Source: Litoditis marina (taxonomy: Eukaryota > Nematoda > Chromadorea > Rhabditida > Rhabditidae). Taken from it: a DNA stretch of 64,000 nucleotides. The position numbers and the translations under genes were made by a program. Below, piece by piece: positions 34,604-44,910 of this stretch. The notes under the pieces were generated by a model. It searched no databases and was not told the DNA's origin. It saw only the letters and a program-made list of their open reading frames with translations. The DNA is taken from positions 7,415,169 to 7,479,168 of the forward strand of contig OZ038439.1 of assembly GCA_964036275.1 (NCBI GenBank). Direction: 5' to 3'. Each line of letters starts with the position of its first letter. Position 1 is the stretch's first letter.

Positions 34604-34925
34604 AAATTTTTTATACCGCAATTCTATTACACAGTGACAGAGAGCTGGGTTGAATGATCGTTTTGCTACTTTTCATTGAGACCGTTCACGAAACTGCTCA
34701 GATTGAGAGGAATAATAGAAAATAATACAAACCGGTAATTACAAAAGTAAGTGGAGTGTTAATTGGTGTTTTGTTGCGCAAGTGCTAAAGGTCTATACGT
34801 TACCTTCTTTTCTATTACGCTAAACTAACTGGAAAAAGTACAATTTCCCGAATTGGTTGACAATTGAATGCAGACAGAAACTGGAATTCCGCTCGGGTGT
34901 CCGATGCTAAGCGCTCTCATTACAC

Positions 34926-34997
34926 GGCCGGATGGTCTAGGGGTATGATTCTCGCTTTGGGTGCGAGAGGTCCCGGGTTCGAATCCCGGTTCGGCCC
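34926..34997 (+). tRNA. tRNA-Pro (TGG)
   Basis: Standard copy; anticodon 34958-34960. Confidence 0.96.
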
Positions 34998-35314
34998 AAA
35001 TTTTTAGTTTTGTTCGCTTTTTGCAAGTGGTACTCCCAACATACACAATACTAATCAGAGAACACGTACGATAGATTTTGCAGAAAGGTTCTGTAAACTT
35101 ACCCTATATTTGGTTGAAATGTATGGAAAACTGAAAGAACCTGACATTGTGTTTCCTTTAGGTGAGTGTTATCGCCTAAAAAACATTTTGAGCGCAATTG
35201 TCTTGTAATATGGTTACTCAAAAGTGGGGTAGACTAAAGATAACCAGTAACCGTGTTCAACTGATTCAATATCTGCCCCCTCATGTCCCTTGTGGAGCGC
35301 CACATTCAACCAGC

Positions 35315-35386
35315 GGCCGGATGGTCTAGAGGTATGATTCTCGCTTCGGGTGCGAGAGGTCCCGGGTTCGATTCCCGGTTCGGCCC
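35315..35386 (+). tRNA. tRNA-Pro (CGG)
   Basis: Standard copy; anticodon 35347-35349. Confidence 0.96.
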
Positions 35387-35708
35387 AAATTTTTTATACC
35401 GCAATTCTATTACACAGTGACAGAGAGCTGGGTTGAATGATCGTTTTGCTACTTTTCATTGAGACCGTTCACGCAACTGCTCAGATTGAGAGGAATAATA
35501 GAAAATAATACAAACCGGTAATTACAAAAGTAAGTGGAGTGTTAATTGGTGTTTTGTTGCGCAAGTGCTAAAGGTCTATACGTTACCTTCTTTTCAATTA
35601 CGCTAAACTAACTGGAAAAAGTACAATTTCCCGAATTGGTTGAGAATTGAATGCAGACAGAAACTGGAATTCCGCTCGGGTGTCCGATGCTAAGCGCTCT
35701 CATAACAT

Positions 35709-35780
35709 GGCCGGATGGTCTAGGGGTATGATTCTCGCTTTGGGTGCGAGAGGTCCCGGGTTCGAATCCCGGTTCGGCCC
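35709..35780 (+). tRNA. tRNA-Pro (TGG)
   Basis: Standard copy; anticodon 35741-35743. Confidence 0.96.
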
Positions 35781-36097
35781 AAATTTTTAGTTTTGTTCGC
35801 TTTTTGCAAGTGGTACTCCCAACATACACAATACTAATCAGAGAACACGTACGATAGATTTTGCAGAAAGATTCTGTAAACTTACCCTATTTTTGGTTGA
35901 AATGTATGGAAAACTGAAAGAACCTGACATTGTGTTTCCTTTAGGTGAGTGTTATCGCCTAAAAAACATTTTGAGCGCAATTGTCTTGTAATATGGTTAC
36001 TCAAAAGTGGGGTAGACTAGAGATAACCAGTAACCGTGTTCAACTGATTCAATATCTGCCCCCTCATGTCCCTTGTGGAGCGCCACATTCAACCAGC

Positions 36098-36169
36098 GGC
36101 CGGATGGTCTAGAGGTATGATTCTCGCTTCGGGTGCGAGAGGTCCCGGGTTCGATTCCCGGTTCGGCCC
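36098..36169 (+). tRNA. tRNA-Pro (CGG)
   Basis: Standard copy; anticodon 36130-36132. Confidence 0.96.
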
Positions 36170-36491
36170 AAATTTTTTATACCGCAATTCTATTACACAG
36201 TGACAGAGAGCTGGGTTGAATGATCGTTTTGCTACTTTTCATTGAGACCGTTCACGAAACTGCTCAGATTGAGAGGAATAATAGAAAATAATACAAACCG
36301 GTAATTACAAAAGTAAGTGGAGTGTTAATTGGTGTTTTGTTGCGCAAGTGCTAAAGGTCTATACGTTACCTTCTTTTCAATTACGCTAAACTAACTGGAA
36401 AAAGTACAATTTCCCGAATTGGTTGAGAATTGAATGCAGACAGAAACTGGAATTCCGCTCGGGTGTCCGATGCTAAGCGGTCTCATAACAT

Positions 36492-36562
36492 GGCCGGATG
36501 GTCTAGGGTATGATTCTCGCTTTGGGTGCGAGAGGTCCCGGGTTCGAATCCCGGTTCGGCCC
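36492..36562 (+). tRNA. tRNA-Pro (TGG), 71-nt variant, copy 3
   Basis: Anticodon 36523-36525. Same D-loop deletion as 31212 and 33266. Confidence 0.9.
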
Positions 36563-36979
36563 AAATTTTTAGTTTTGTTCGCTTTTTGCAAGTGGTACTC
36601 CCAACATACACAATACTAATCAGAGAACACGTACGATAGATTTTGCAGAAAGATTCTGTAAACTATATACCGCAATTCTATTACACAGTGACAGAGAGCT
36701 GGGTTGAATGATCGTTTTGCTACTTTTCATTGAGACCGTTCACGAAACTGCTCAGATTGAGAGGAATAATAGAAAATAATACAAACCGGTAATTACAAAA
36801 GTAAGTGGAGTGTTAATTGGTGTTTTGTTGCGCAAGTGCTAAAGGTCTATACGTTACCTTCTTTTCAATTACGCTAAACTAACTGGAAAAAGTACAATTT
36901 CCCGAATTGGTTGACAATTGAATGCAGACAGAAACTGGAATTCCGCTCGGGTGTCCGATGCTAAGCGCTCTCATAACAT

Positions 36980-37051
36980 GGCCGGATGGTCTAGGGGTAT
37001 GATTCTCGCTTTGGGTGCGAGAGGTCCCGGGTTCGAATCCCGGTTCGGCCC
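36980..37051 (+). tRNA. tRNA-Pro (TGG)
   Basis: Standard copy; anticodon 37012-37014. Confidence 0.96.
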
Positions 37052-37368
37052 AAATTTTTAGTTTTGTTCGCTTTTTGCAAGTGGTACTCCCAACATACAC
37101 AATACTAATCAGAGAACACGTACGATAGATTTTGCAGAAAGATTCTGTAAACTTACCCTATTTTTGGTTGAAATGTATGGAAAACTGAAAGAACCTGACA
37201 TTGTGTTTCCTTTAGGAGAGTGTTATCGCCTAAAAAACATTTTGAGCGCAATTGTCTTGTAATATGGTTACTCAAAAGTGGGGTAGACTAGAGATAACCA
37301 GTAACCGTGTTCAACTGATTCAATATCTGCCCCCTCATGTCCCTTGTGGAGCGCCACATTCAACCAGC

Positions 37369-37440
37369 GGCCGGATGGTCTAGAGGTATGATTCTCGCTT
37401 CGGGTGCGAGAGGTCCCGGGTTCGATTCCCGGTTCGGCCC
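37369..37440 (+). tRNA. tRNA-Pro (CGG)
   Basis: Standard copy; anticodon 37401-37403. Confidence 0.96.
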
Positions 37441-37762
37441 AAATTTTTTATACCGCAATTCTATTACACAGTGACAGAGAGCTGGGTTGAATGATCGTTT
37501 TGCTACTTTTCATTGAGACCGTTCACGAAACTGCTCAGATTGAGAGGAATAATAGAAAATAATACAAACCGGTAATTACAAAAGTAAGTGGAGTGTTAAT
37601 TGGTGTTTTGTTGCGCAAGTGCTAAAGGTCTATACGTTACCTTCTTTTCAATTACGCTAAACTAACTGGAAAAAGTACAATTTCCCGAATTGGTTGAGAA
37701 TTGAATGCAGACAGAAACTGGAATTCCGCTCGGGTGTCCGATGCTAAGCGGTCTCATAACAT

Positions 37763-37833
37763 GGCCGGATGGTCTAGGGTATGATTCTCGCTTTGGGTGC
37801 GAGAGGTCCCGGGTTCGAATCCCGGTTCGGCCC
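37763..37833 (+). tRNA. tRNA-Pro (TGG), 71-nt variant, copy 4
   Basis: Anticodon 37794-37796. Same D-loop deletion, 1271 bp after copy 3. Confidence 0.9.
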
Positions 37834-38250
37834 AAATTTTTAGTTTTGTTCGCTTTTTGCAAGTGGTACTCCCAACATACACAATACTAATCAGAGAACA
37901 CGTACGATAGATTTTGCAGAAAGATTCTGTAAACTATATACCGCAATTCTATTACACAGTGACAGAGAGCTGGGTTGAATGATCGTTTTGCTACTTTTCA
38001 TTGAGACCGTTCACGAAACTGCTCAGATTGAGAGGAATAATAGAAAATAATACAAACCGGTAATTACAAAAGTAAGTGGAGTGTTAATTGGTGTTTTGTT
38101 GCGCAAGTGCTAAAGGTCTATACGTTACCTTCTTTTCAATTACGCTAAACTAACTGGAAAAAGTACAATTTCCCGAATTGGTTGACAATTGAATGCAGAC
38201 AGAAACTGGAATTCCGCTCGGGTGTCCGATGCTAAGCGCTCTCATAACAT

Positions 38251-38322
38251 GGCCGGATGGTCTAGGGGTATGATTCTCGCTTTGGGTGCGAGAGGTCCCG
38301 GGTTCGAATCCCGGTTCGGCCC
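38251..38322 (+). tRNA. tRNA-Pro (TGG)
   Basis: Standard copy; anticodon 38283-38285. Confidence 0.96.
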
Positions 38323-38639
38323 AAATTTTTAGTTTTGTTCGCTTTTTGCAAGTGGTACTCCCAACATACACAATACTAATCAGAGAACACGTACGATAGA
38401 TTTTGCAGAAAGATTCTGTAAACTTACCCTATTTTTGGTTGAAATGTATGGAAAACTGAAAGAACCTGACATTGTGTTTCCTTTAGGAGAGTGTTATCGC
38501 CTAAAAAACATTTTGAGCGCAATTGTCTTGTAATATGGTTACTCAAAAGTGGGGTAGACTAGAGATAACCAGTAACCGTGTTCAACTGATTCAATATCTG
38601 CCCCCTCATGTCCCTTGTGGAGCGCCACATTCAACCAGC

Positions 38640-38711
38640 GGCCGGATGGTCTAGAGGTATGATTCTCGCTTCGGGTGCGAGAGGTCCCGGGTTCGATTCC
38701 CGGTTCGACCC
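38640..38711 (+). tRNA. tRNA-Pro (CGG), A69 variant
   Basis: Anticodon 38672-38674. The 3' end reads TTCGACCC, so C3 faces A69 in the acceptor stem, a mismatch. Confidence 0.88.
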
Positions 38712-39033
38712 AAATTTTTTATACCGCAATTCTATTACACAGTGACAGAGAGCTGGGTTGAATGATCGTTTTGCTACTTTTCATTGAGACCGTTCACGAA
38801 ACTGCTCAGATTGAGAGGAATAATAGAAAATAATACAAACCGGTAATTACAAAAGTAAGTGGAGTGTTAATTGGTGTTTTGTTGCGCAAGTGCTAAAGGT
38901 CTATACGTTACCTTCTTTTCAATTACGCTAAACTAACTGGAAAAAGTACAATTTCCCGAATTGGTTGAGAATTGAATGCAGACAGAAACTGGAATTCCGC
39001 TCGGGTGTCCGATGCTAAGCGCTCTCATAACAT

Positions 39034-39105
39034 GGCCGGATGGTCTAGGGGTATGATTCTCGCTTTGGGTGCGAGAGGTCCCGGGTTCGAATCCCGGTTC
39101 GGCCC
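39034..39105 (+). tRNA. tRNA-Pro (TGG)
   Basis: Standard copy; anticodon 39066-39068. Confidence 0.96.
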
Positions 39106-39422
39106 AAATTTTTAGTTTTGTTCGCTTTTTGCAAGTGGTACTCCCAACATACACAATACTAATCAGAGAACACGTACGATAGATTTTGCAGAAAGATTCT
39201 GTAAACTTACCCTATTTTTGGTTGAAATGTATGGAAAACTGAAAGAACCTGACATTGTGTTTCCTTTAGGAGAGTGTTATCGCCTAAAAAACATTTTGAG
39301 CGCAATTGTCTTGTAATATGGTTACTCAAAAGTGGGGTAGACTAGAGATAACCAGTAACCGTGTTCAACTAATTCAATATCTGCCCCCTCATGTCCCTTG
39401 TGGAGCGCCACATTCAACCAGC

Positions 39423-39494
39423 GGCCGGATGGTCTAGAGGTATGATTCTCGCTTCGGGTGCGAGAGGTCCCGGGTTCGATTCCCGGTTCGGCCC
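39423..39494 (+). tRNA. tRNA-Pro (CGG)
   Basis: Standard copy; anticodon 39455-39457. Confidence 0.96.
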
Positions 39495-39816
39495 AAATTT
39501 TTTATACCGCAATTCTATTACACAGTGACAGAGAGCTGGGTTGAATGATCGTTTTGCTACTTTTCATTGAGACCGTTCACGAAACTGCTCAGATTGAGAG
39601 GAATAATAGAAAATAATACAAACCGGTAATTACAAAAGTAAGTGGAGTGTTAATTGGTGTTTTGTTGCGCAAGTGCTAAAGGTCTATACGTTACCTTCTT
39701 TTCAATTACGCTAAACTAACTGGAAAAAGTACAATTTCCCGAATTGGTTGAGAATTGAATGCAGACAGAAACTGGAATTCCGCTCGGGTGTCCGATGCTA
39801 AGCGCTCTCATAACAT

Positions 39817-39888
39817 GGCCGGATGGTCTAGGGGTATGATTCTCGCTTTGGGTGCGAGAGGTCCCGGGTTCGAATCCCGGTTCGGCCC
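39817..39888 (+). tRNA. tRNA-Pro (TGG)
   Basis: Standard gene; anticodon 39849-39851. The 3' flank switches here to the GTCCGCTTTTTGCAAATGG subtype seen to the right. Confidence 0.96.
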
Positions 39889-40205
39889 AAATTTTTAGTT
39901 TTGTCCGCTTTTTGCAAATGGTACTCCCAACATACACAATACTAATCAGAGAACACGTACGATAGATTTTGCAGAAAGATTCTGTAAACTTACCCTATAT
40001 TTGGTTGAAATGTATGGAAAACTGAAAGAACCTGACATTGTGTTTCCTTTAGGTGAGTGTTATCGCCTAAAAAACATTTTGAGCGCAATTGTCTTGTAAT
40101 ATGGTTACTCAAAAGTGGGGTAGACTAAAGATAACCAGTAACCGTGTTCAACTGATTCAATATCTGCCCCCTCATGTCCCTTGTGGAGCGCCACATTCAA
40201 CCAGC

Positions 40206-40277
40206 GGCCGGATGGTCTAGAGGTATGATTCTCGCTTCGGGTGCGAGAGGTCCCGGGTTCGATTCCCGGTTCGGCCC
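40206..40277 (+). tRNA. tRNA-Pro (CGG)
   Basis: Standard copy; anticodon 40238-40240. Confidence 0.96.
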
Positions 40278-40599
40278 AAATTTTTTATACCGCAATTCTA
40301 TTACACAGTGACAGAGAGCTGGGTTGAATGATCGTTTTGCTACTTTTCATTGAGACCGTTCACGAAACTGTTCAGATTGAGAGGAATAATAGAAAATAAT
40401 ACAAACCGGTAATTACAAAAGTAAGTGGAGTGTTAATTGGTGTTTTGTTGCGCAAGTGCTAAAGGTCTATACGTTACCTTCTTTTCAATTACGCTAAACT
40501 AACTGGAAAAAGTACAATTTCCCGAATTGGTTGTAAATTGAATGCAGACAGAAACTGGAATTCCGCTCGGGTGTCCGATGCTAAGCGCTCTCATAACAT

Positions 40600-40671
40600 G
40601 GCCGGATGGTCTAGGGGTATGATTCTCGCTTTGGGTGCGAGAGGTCCCGGGTTCGAATCCCGGTTCGGCCC
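40600..40671 (+). tRNA. tRNA-Pro (TGG)
   Basis: Anticodon 40632-40634. Last gene before the BEL/Pao element, which inserted 105 bp downstream of its end. Its unit continues at 53976. Confidence 0.96.
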
Positions 40672-40776
40672 AAATTTTTAGTTTTGTCCGCTTTTTGCAA
40701 ATGGTACTCCCAACATACACAATACTAATCAGAGAACACGTACGATAGATTTTGCAGAAAGATTCTGTAAACTTAC

Positions 40777-40978
40777 TGTCGCTACGCATATGAAGTACAC
40801 GTCTGATGACGTGTAGATAGTCGCTGAAAGTAGATTCATTGTTGTTATGTATCGTTTGCAGACCAGTTGGTCTTTATATTTGTAATGAATGTATTGTTAT
40901 ATCTTTGTTACTACAACTATAAAAGAGACAGTCGGAACACAAACTGAACCACCCGTTACAAACCATCTTATTCCGACA
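40777..40978 (+). repeat. 5' LTR of BEL/Pao element
   Basis: 202 bp from TGTCGCTACGC to CCGACA. Immediately followed by the primer-binding site. Confidence 0.95.
40918..40925 (+). promoter_or_regulatory. TATA box in BEL/Pao LTR
   Basis: TATAAAAG about 60 bp before the LTR end. Likely Pol II core promoter for the genomic RNA. Confidence 0.55.
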
Positions 40979-40991
40979 TGGTGCATCGGCC
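40979..40991 (+). other. Primer-binding site, tRNA-Gly type
   Basis: TGGTGCATCGGCC right after the 5' LTR. It is complementary to a tRNA ending GGCCGATGCA plus CCA, which is the usual 3' end of invertebrate tRNA-Gly(GCC). This element therefore uses a different primer from the gag-only element. Confidence 0.8.
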
Positions 40992-41125
40992 AAAACAACC
41001 AATCAAACAAGGAGATATCACACATTCAAAGAAGGGGATTGGTGGCAGCAAACCCCAAAGACATGGATGCGCGAACATCGATCAATGGTGACCTATCACA
41101 CACCAATGCAGAGAAAATGTGAGTT

Positions 41126-41520
41126 ACTTCGGGAATCGTTACGGGATTCAATTTCGGGAATCGTTACGGGATTCAAACTTCGGGAATCGTTACGGGATTC
41201 AAACTTCGGGAATCGTTACGGGATTCAAATTTCGGGAATCATTACGGGATTCAAACTTCGGGAATCGTTACGGGATTCAAATTTCGGGAATCATTACGGG
41301 ATTCAATTTTCGGGAATCGTTACGGGATTCAAATTTCGGGAATCATTACGGGATTCAAAATTCGGGAATCAATACGGGATTCAAACTTCGGGAATCGTTA
41401 CGGGATTCAAACTTCGGGAATCGTTACGGGATTCAAACAAGATTCAAACATCGAGAATCAATACAAAACTCGAATTTCGTTCAATACACCAATTTTCGGG
41501 AATCGTTACGGGATTCAAAC
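41126..41520 (+). repeat. 26-bp tandem repeat in BEL/Pao leader
   Basis: About 14 to 15 copies of ACTTCGGGAATCGTTACGGG ATTCAA with small variations. The last copies, after 41430, are degenerate. Because 26 is not a multiple of three, the reading frame shifts each copy. Two overlapping frames stay open across it, which is a by-product of the repeat and not taken as coding. Confidence 0.92.
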
Positions 41521-41660
41521 TGGCAGAAGCATGATGGAAGTCACAAATATGCTAGAAATCAAACACGAAAGTGCCGGATATCAATCGGAAGTTATATAGG
41601 CAGGAGAACGAAGAGGGACACAACAAAGAAAATTGGTCCCTCGAAAGAAAATATCCAGAA

Positions 41661-41705
41661 ACAAGGTAGGTCGCCGGCGGCTAAAGCCGCCTCCGCCTCC
41701 CTTGT
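41661..41705. repeat. 45-bp hairpin, copy 1
   Basis: ACAAGGTAGG pairs imperfectly with CCTCCCTTGT around an inner GGCGGC-TAAA-GCCGCC perfect stem. A second copy lies at 43096. It sits at the left end of the first composite leader unit. Confidence 0.8.
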
Positions 41706-41757
41706 TTTTATTCCGGGCTGGCGAGAGCTTCCTGGCCCTATTTTTTTCTGAAATGGA

Positions 41758-42023
41758 CCGCGAAAGCTCTCCTTAACATAGAGCACAGAAGGTGTCCTTG
41801 ATTGCGAGACCTCTTACTAACTTAGGGTGCGAGACCTCTCCAGAACGCGAGTCATATTTTTAACATCGAGGGCGAGTCTTCTATCTAACATAGAGCGCGA
41901 GTCCTCTCTCTAACATAGAGCGCGAGACCTCTCTTTGGCATAGAGAGCGAGATCTCTCTCTGGCATGGATCGCAAGACCTTTCTCTAACGTAGAGCGCGA
42001 AACCTTTCTCTAACATAGGGCGC

Positions 42024-42065
<42 letters not shown>

Positions 42066-42625
42066 ACATAGAGCGTGAGTCCTCTCTCTAACATAGGGCG
42101 CGGGAAACCCCCCCCCCCCCCTAACATAGAACGTGAGTCCTTTCTCTAACATAGGGCGCGGGAGATCCCCCCTAACATAGAGCGCGAGACCTCTCTCTAA
42201 CATAGGGCGCGATTTCTCTCTCTCTCTCTCTCTCTCTCCCTAACATAGAGCGCGAGTCCTCTCTCTAACATAGGGCGCAGGAAATCCCCCCTAACATAGA
42301 GCGCGAGACCTCTCTCTAACATAGGGCGTGGGAGATCCCCTAACATAGAGCGCGATACCTCTCTCTGGCATAGAGCGCGAGACCTCTCTCTCTCTCTGTC
42401 ATAAATCGCAAGACCTTTCTCTAACGTAGAGCGCTAAATCTTTCTCTAACATAGAGCGCGAAACCGCTCTCTAACATACAGCGCGAGACCTCTCTGTGGC
42501 ATAGATCGCGAGATCTCTCTCTTCAACATAGAGCGCGAGACTTTTCTCTAACATAGGGCGCGATTTCTCTCTCTCTCTCTCTCTAACATAGAGCGCGAGA
42601 CTATTTTTTAACATCGGGCGCGGAA
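41758..42625. repeat. 25-bp tandem repeat array A in leader
   Basis: Dozens of imperfect copies of a 25-bp unit with the core TAACATAGAGCGCGAG followed by a CT-rich part. Pure CT microsatellite runs occur near 42027-42064 and 42214-42238. The minus-strand ORF of module 1 runs into it. Confidence 0.9.
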
Positions 42626-42761
42626 ACATGAGAACAACAGAATTGAAAAATCTCTTTTTGTCTACTATTTTTGATGTGTAGAGAGTCTTCTTTTCTATCT
42701 TGTGAGCAGCATCTAGGAAGTAGGGAGCCCCAGTGGCCTTTACAGCAGCACTTCCAACCAT
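42471..42761 (-). CDS. Antisense leader ORF, module copy 1
   Basis: 96 codons from ATG at 42761 on the minus strand. I do not recognise a family. The first 45 residues come from non-repetitive sequence and share DAA, K, KK and FF positions with the larger ORF at 44206-44910. The rest is repeat-encoded, with a motif like RPMLEKSLALYVRERE. A TATATAAG box lies about 90 bp upstream on the same strand. The evidence for real translation is only the parallel arrangement of the two copies. It could equally be non-coding. Confidence 0.3.
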   Translation of the reverse strand: MVGSAAVKATGAPYFLDAAHKIEKKTLYTSKIVDKKRFFNSVVLMFPRPMLKNSLALYVREREREKSRPMLEKSLALYVEERDLAIYATERSRAVC

Positions 42762-42912
42762 CCATCAAATTCACGGCAGCAGCTCCAGTCCAGTACGGGC
42801 ATCCTCGGAGCGAACAGAGAGTTCGAATGGCTCTCCCTCTTCCGGCCGCGCTTATATACCCATTTTTCTACCCTGTTAAGCCATTCCTGTTGACCGTGAC
42901 GGCGTGAAACTC
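42636..42912 (-). promoter_or_regulatory. Antisense TATA module, copy 1
   Basis: A segment of about 275 bp clearly homologous to 44752-45064 (shared blocks such as GGCAGCAGCTCCAGTCCA and GAACAGAG.GTTCGAATGG). Read on the minus strand it contains TATATAAG at 42851-42858, then GC-rich sequence, then the ATG at 42761, then repeat array A. The arrangement looks like a promoter driving antisense transcription through the array. Confidence 0.45.
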
Positions 42913-43095
42913 GTCAATCCTGTTTAGAGAAATTTTCTATTGCCAAATCCCAGCAACAGCCGGTTGGGAAAAATGAAATCACACGTTTGCTCACGCCATT
43001 TGCCTCACCCAGCTTGCCTCAGTTTCCTCACCATTTTTCGACCAAAAGTGCAGAAAAAAAGTTTCAGACAAACCAAATAGGCGAATTATATATGT

Positions 43096-43140
43096 ACAAG
43101 GGAGGGCGCCGGCGGCTAAAGCCGCCTCCGCCTCCCTTGT
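43096..43140. repeat. 45-bp hairpin, copy 2
   Basis: ACAAGGGAGG pairs with CCTCCCTTGT perfectly, enclosing GGCGGC-TAAA-GCCGCC. Near-identical to the copy at 41661, including the downstream TTTTTATTCC.GGCTGGCGAG. Confidence 0.85.
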
Positions 43141-43235
43141 TTTTATTCCCGGCTGGCGAGCTCTTATAGGAGTATTTGTTTAAGCTCCATTTGAAAAACT
43201 TTGTCTCAACCATTTCAATCACGTTTTGATCAACA

Positions 43236-44730
43236 TGAGGCGCAATGATTTCTACTACATAGAGCGGGACATCTCACTCTAATATAAGGCGCAACATCTC
43301 AGCCTAACACAGAGCGCGATCTTTCTCCTTAACATAGAGCGCGGAAGTTTTCCCTGACGTAGAGCGCGGAAGTTCTCTTTAACATAGACGGCGAGATCTA
43401 GAGAGCGAGACGTTTCCCCACCATAGAGGGGACCTTTCCCTAACATAGAGCGCGAGACCTCTCCTTAACATAGAGCGCGGGAGCTTTCCCTAACATAGGG
43501 CGCGAGAGTTCTCTTTAACCACAGACAGGTCTTTCCGTAACACAGAGCGCGGGAGTTCTCCCTGACATAAGGCGCGAGAGCTCTCCCTGCATAGAGCGCG
43601 GAAGTTTTCCCTGACGTAGAGCGCGGAAGTTCTCTTTAACATAGACGGCGAGATCTCTTCCTACCATAGAGTGCAAGACCTCTCTCTAACATAGAGTGCA
43701 AGATCTCTCTCTAACATAGAATGCGAAAACTCTCCCTGCCATAGAGAGCGAAACCTTTCCCTACCATAGAGGGCGAGACCTTTCCCTACCATAGAGGGCG
43801 AGACCTTTTCCTAAAATAGAGCGCAAGACCTCTCCCTAACATACAGCGCGAGTCTCTCTCTAACCGCGAGCGCGGGAGCTCTCCATAACATAGGGCGCGG
43901 GAGTTCTCTTTGACCCCAGACGGGTCTCTCCTTAACATAAGGCGCGGGAGCTCTCCCTGACATAAGGCGCGAGAGCTCTCCCTGCATAGAGCGCGGAAGT
44001 TTTCCCTGACGTAGAGCGCGGAAGTTCTCTTTAACATAGACGGCGAGATCTCTTCCTACCATAGAGTGCAAGACCTCTCTCTAACATAGAGTGCAAGATC
44101 TCTCTCTAACATAGAATGCGAAAACTCTCCCTGCCATAGAGAGCGAAACCTTTCCCTACCATAGAGGGCGAGACCTTTCCCTACCATAGAGGGCGAGACC
44201 TTTTCCTAAAATAGAGCGCAAGACCTCTCCCTAACATACAGCGCGAGTCTCTCTCTAACCGCGAGCGCGGGAGCTCTCCATAACATAGGGCGCGGGAGTT
44301 CTCTTTGACCCCAGACGGGTCTCTCCTTAACATAAGGCGCGGGAGCTCTCCCTGACATAAGGCGCGAGAGCTCTCCCTGCATAGAGCGCGGAAGTTTTCC
44401 CTGACGTAGAGCGCGGAAGTTCTCTTTAACATAGACGGCGAGATCTCTTCCTACCATAGAGTGCAAACATAGAGTGCAAGATCTCTCTCTAACATAGAAT
44501 GCGAAAACTCTCCCTGCCATAGAGAGCGACCCCTTTCCCTGCCATAGAGCGCGAGGCCTCTCCCTAATATCAGAGCGCGAGAGCTCTCCCCAAAACAGGG
44601 CGCCAAAGTTTTCCCTAACGGGCGAGGGAGCTCTCCTTAACTTTGGGCGCGAGATATCTCTCCAACATAGGGCGCGAATATTCTCCTTAACATAGGGCGC
44701 AAGAACTCTCTTTAACACAGGGTGCGAAAG
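43236..44730. repeat. 25-bp tandem repeat array B with 395-bp higher-order repeat
   Basis: Imperfect copies of the same 25-bp unit as array A. A 395-bp block is repeated in register: the marker CTGCATAGAGCGCGG is at 43587, 43982 and 44377. So a multi-monomer block duplicated recently inside the array. Confidence 0.9.
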
Positions 44731-44910
44731 TAACCCGTAACAACAATTAGTTTCAAAACAGCACAACCCGAGAACAAAACACAGAAAAAATTCCTTTTTG
44801 TGTACTATTACTGACGCGTAGTTTCTTCTTTCTCTCTTCATTTTGCGAGCAGCATCCGGCACGTAGCGGGAGCCCCATTGGCTCCTACCGGAGGACTCCA
44901 GTCGAACCAT
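44206..44910 (-). CDS. Antisense leader ORF, module copy 2
   Basis: 234 codons from ATG at 44910 on the minus strand, unrecognised. It starts in the unique module (MV, then DAARK, then HKKEFF), includes a hydrophobic Cys-rich stretch at about residues 43-60 (FFLCFVLGLCCFETNCC), then reads through repeat array B as a Leu/Arg-rich repetitive region. TATAAAAG lies about 94 bp upstream on the same strand. Longer than the copy at 42471-42761 but with the same organisation. Confidence 0.3.
   Translation of the reverse strand: MVRLESSGRSQWGSRYVPDAARKMKRERRNYASVIVHKKEFFLCFVLGLCCFETNCCYGLLSHPVLKRVLAPYVKENIRALCWRDISRPKLRRAPSPVRENFGALFWGELSRSDIRERPRALWQGKGSLSMAGRVFAFYVRERSCTLCLHSMVGRDLAVYVKENFRALRQGKLPRSMQGELSRLMSGRAPAPYVKERPVWGQRELPRPMLWRAPALAVRERLALYVRERSCALF

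Larger units (their letters stand above)
8348..40776 (+). repeat. tRNA-Pro tandem array, block 3 (long core)
   Basis: About 32 kb of uninterrupted array. It mixes standard 783-bp units with 489-bp units that have lost the CGG gene and share the junction GTAAACTATATACCGC. TGG genes of the 489-bp units start at 13220, 18394, 18883, 20153, 20642, 21131, 21620 and 25236; those at 31212, 33266, 36492 and 37763 are 488 bp. There are also 389-bp inserts (genes at 12437, 14098, 16834, 22498, 22887 and 34143) and 394-bp half-units (genes at 26509 and 28469). Higher-order duplications are evident at 26.8/28.8 kb and 31.1/33.2/36.4/37.7 kb. No protein gene is supported in the spacers. Confidence 0.95.

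Noticed and set aside
41067..41751. Two overlapping plus-strand ORFs in the BEL/Pao leader
   Set aside because: They are open only because the 26-bp repeat lacks stops in those frames; no domain and overlapping frames.
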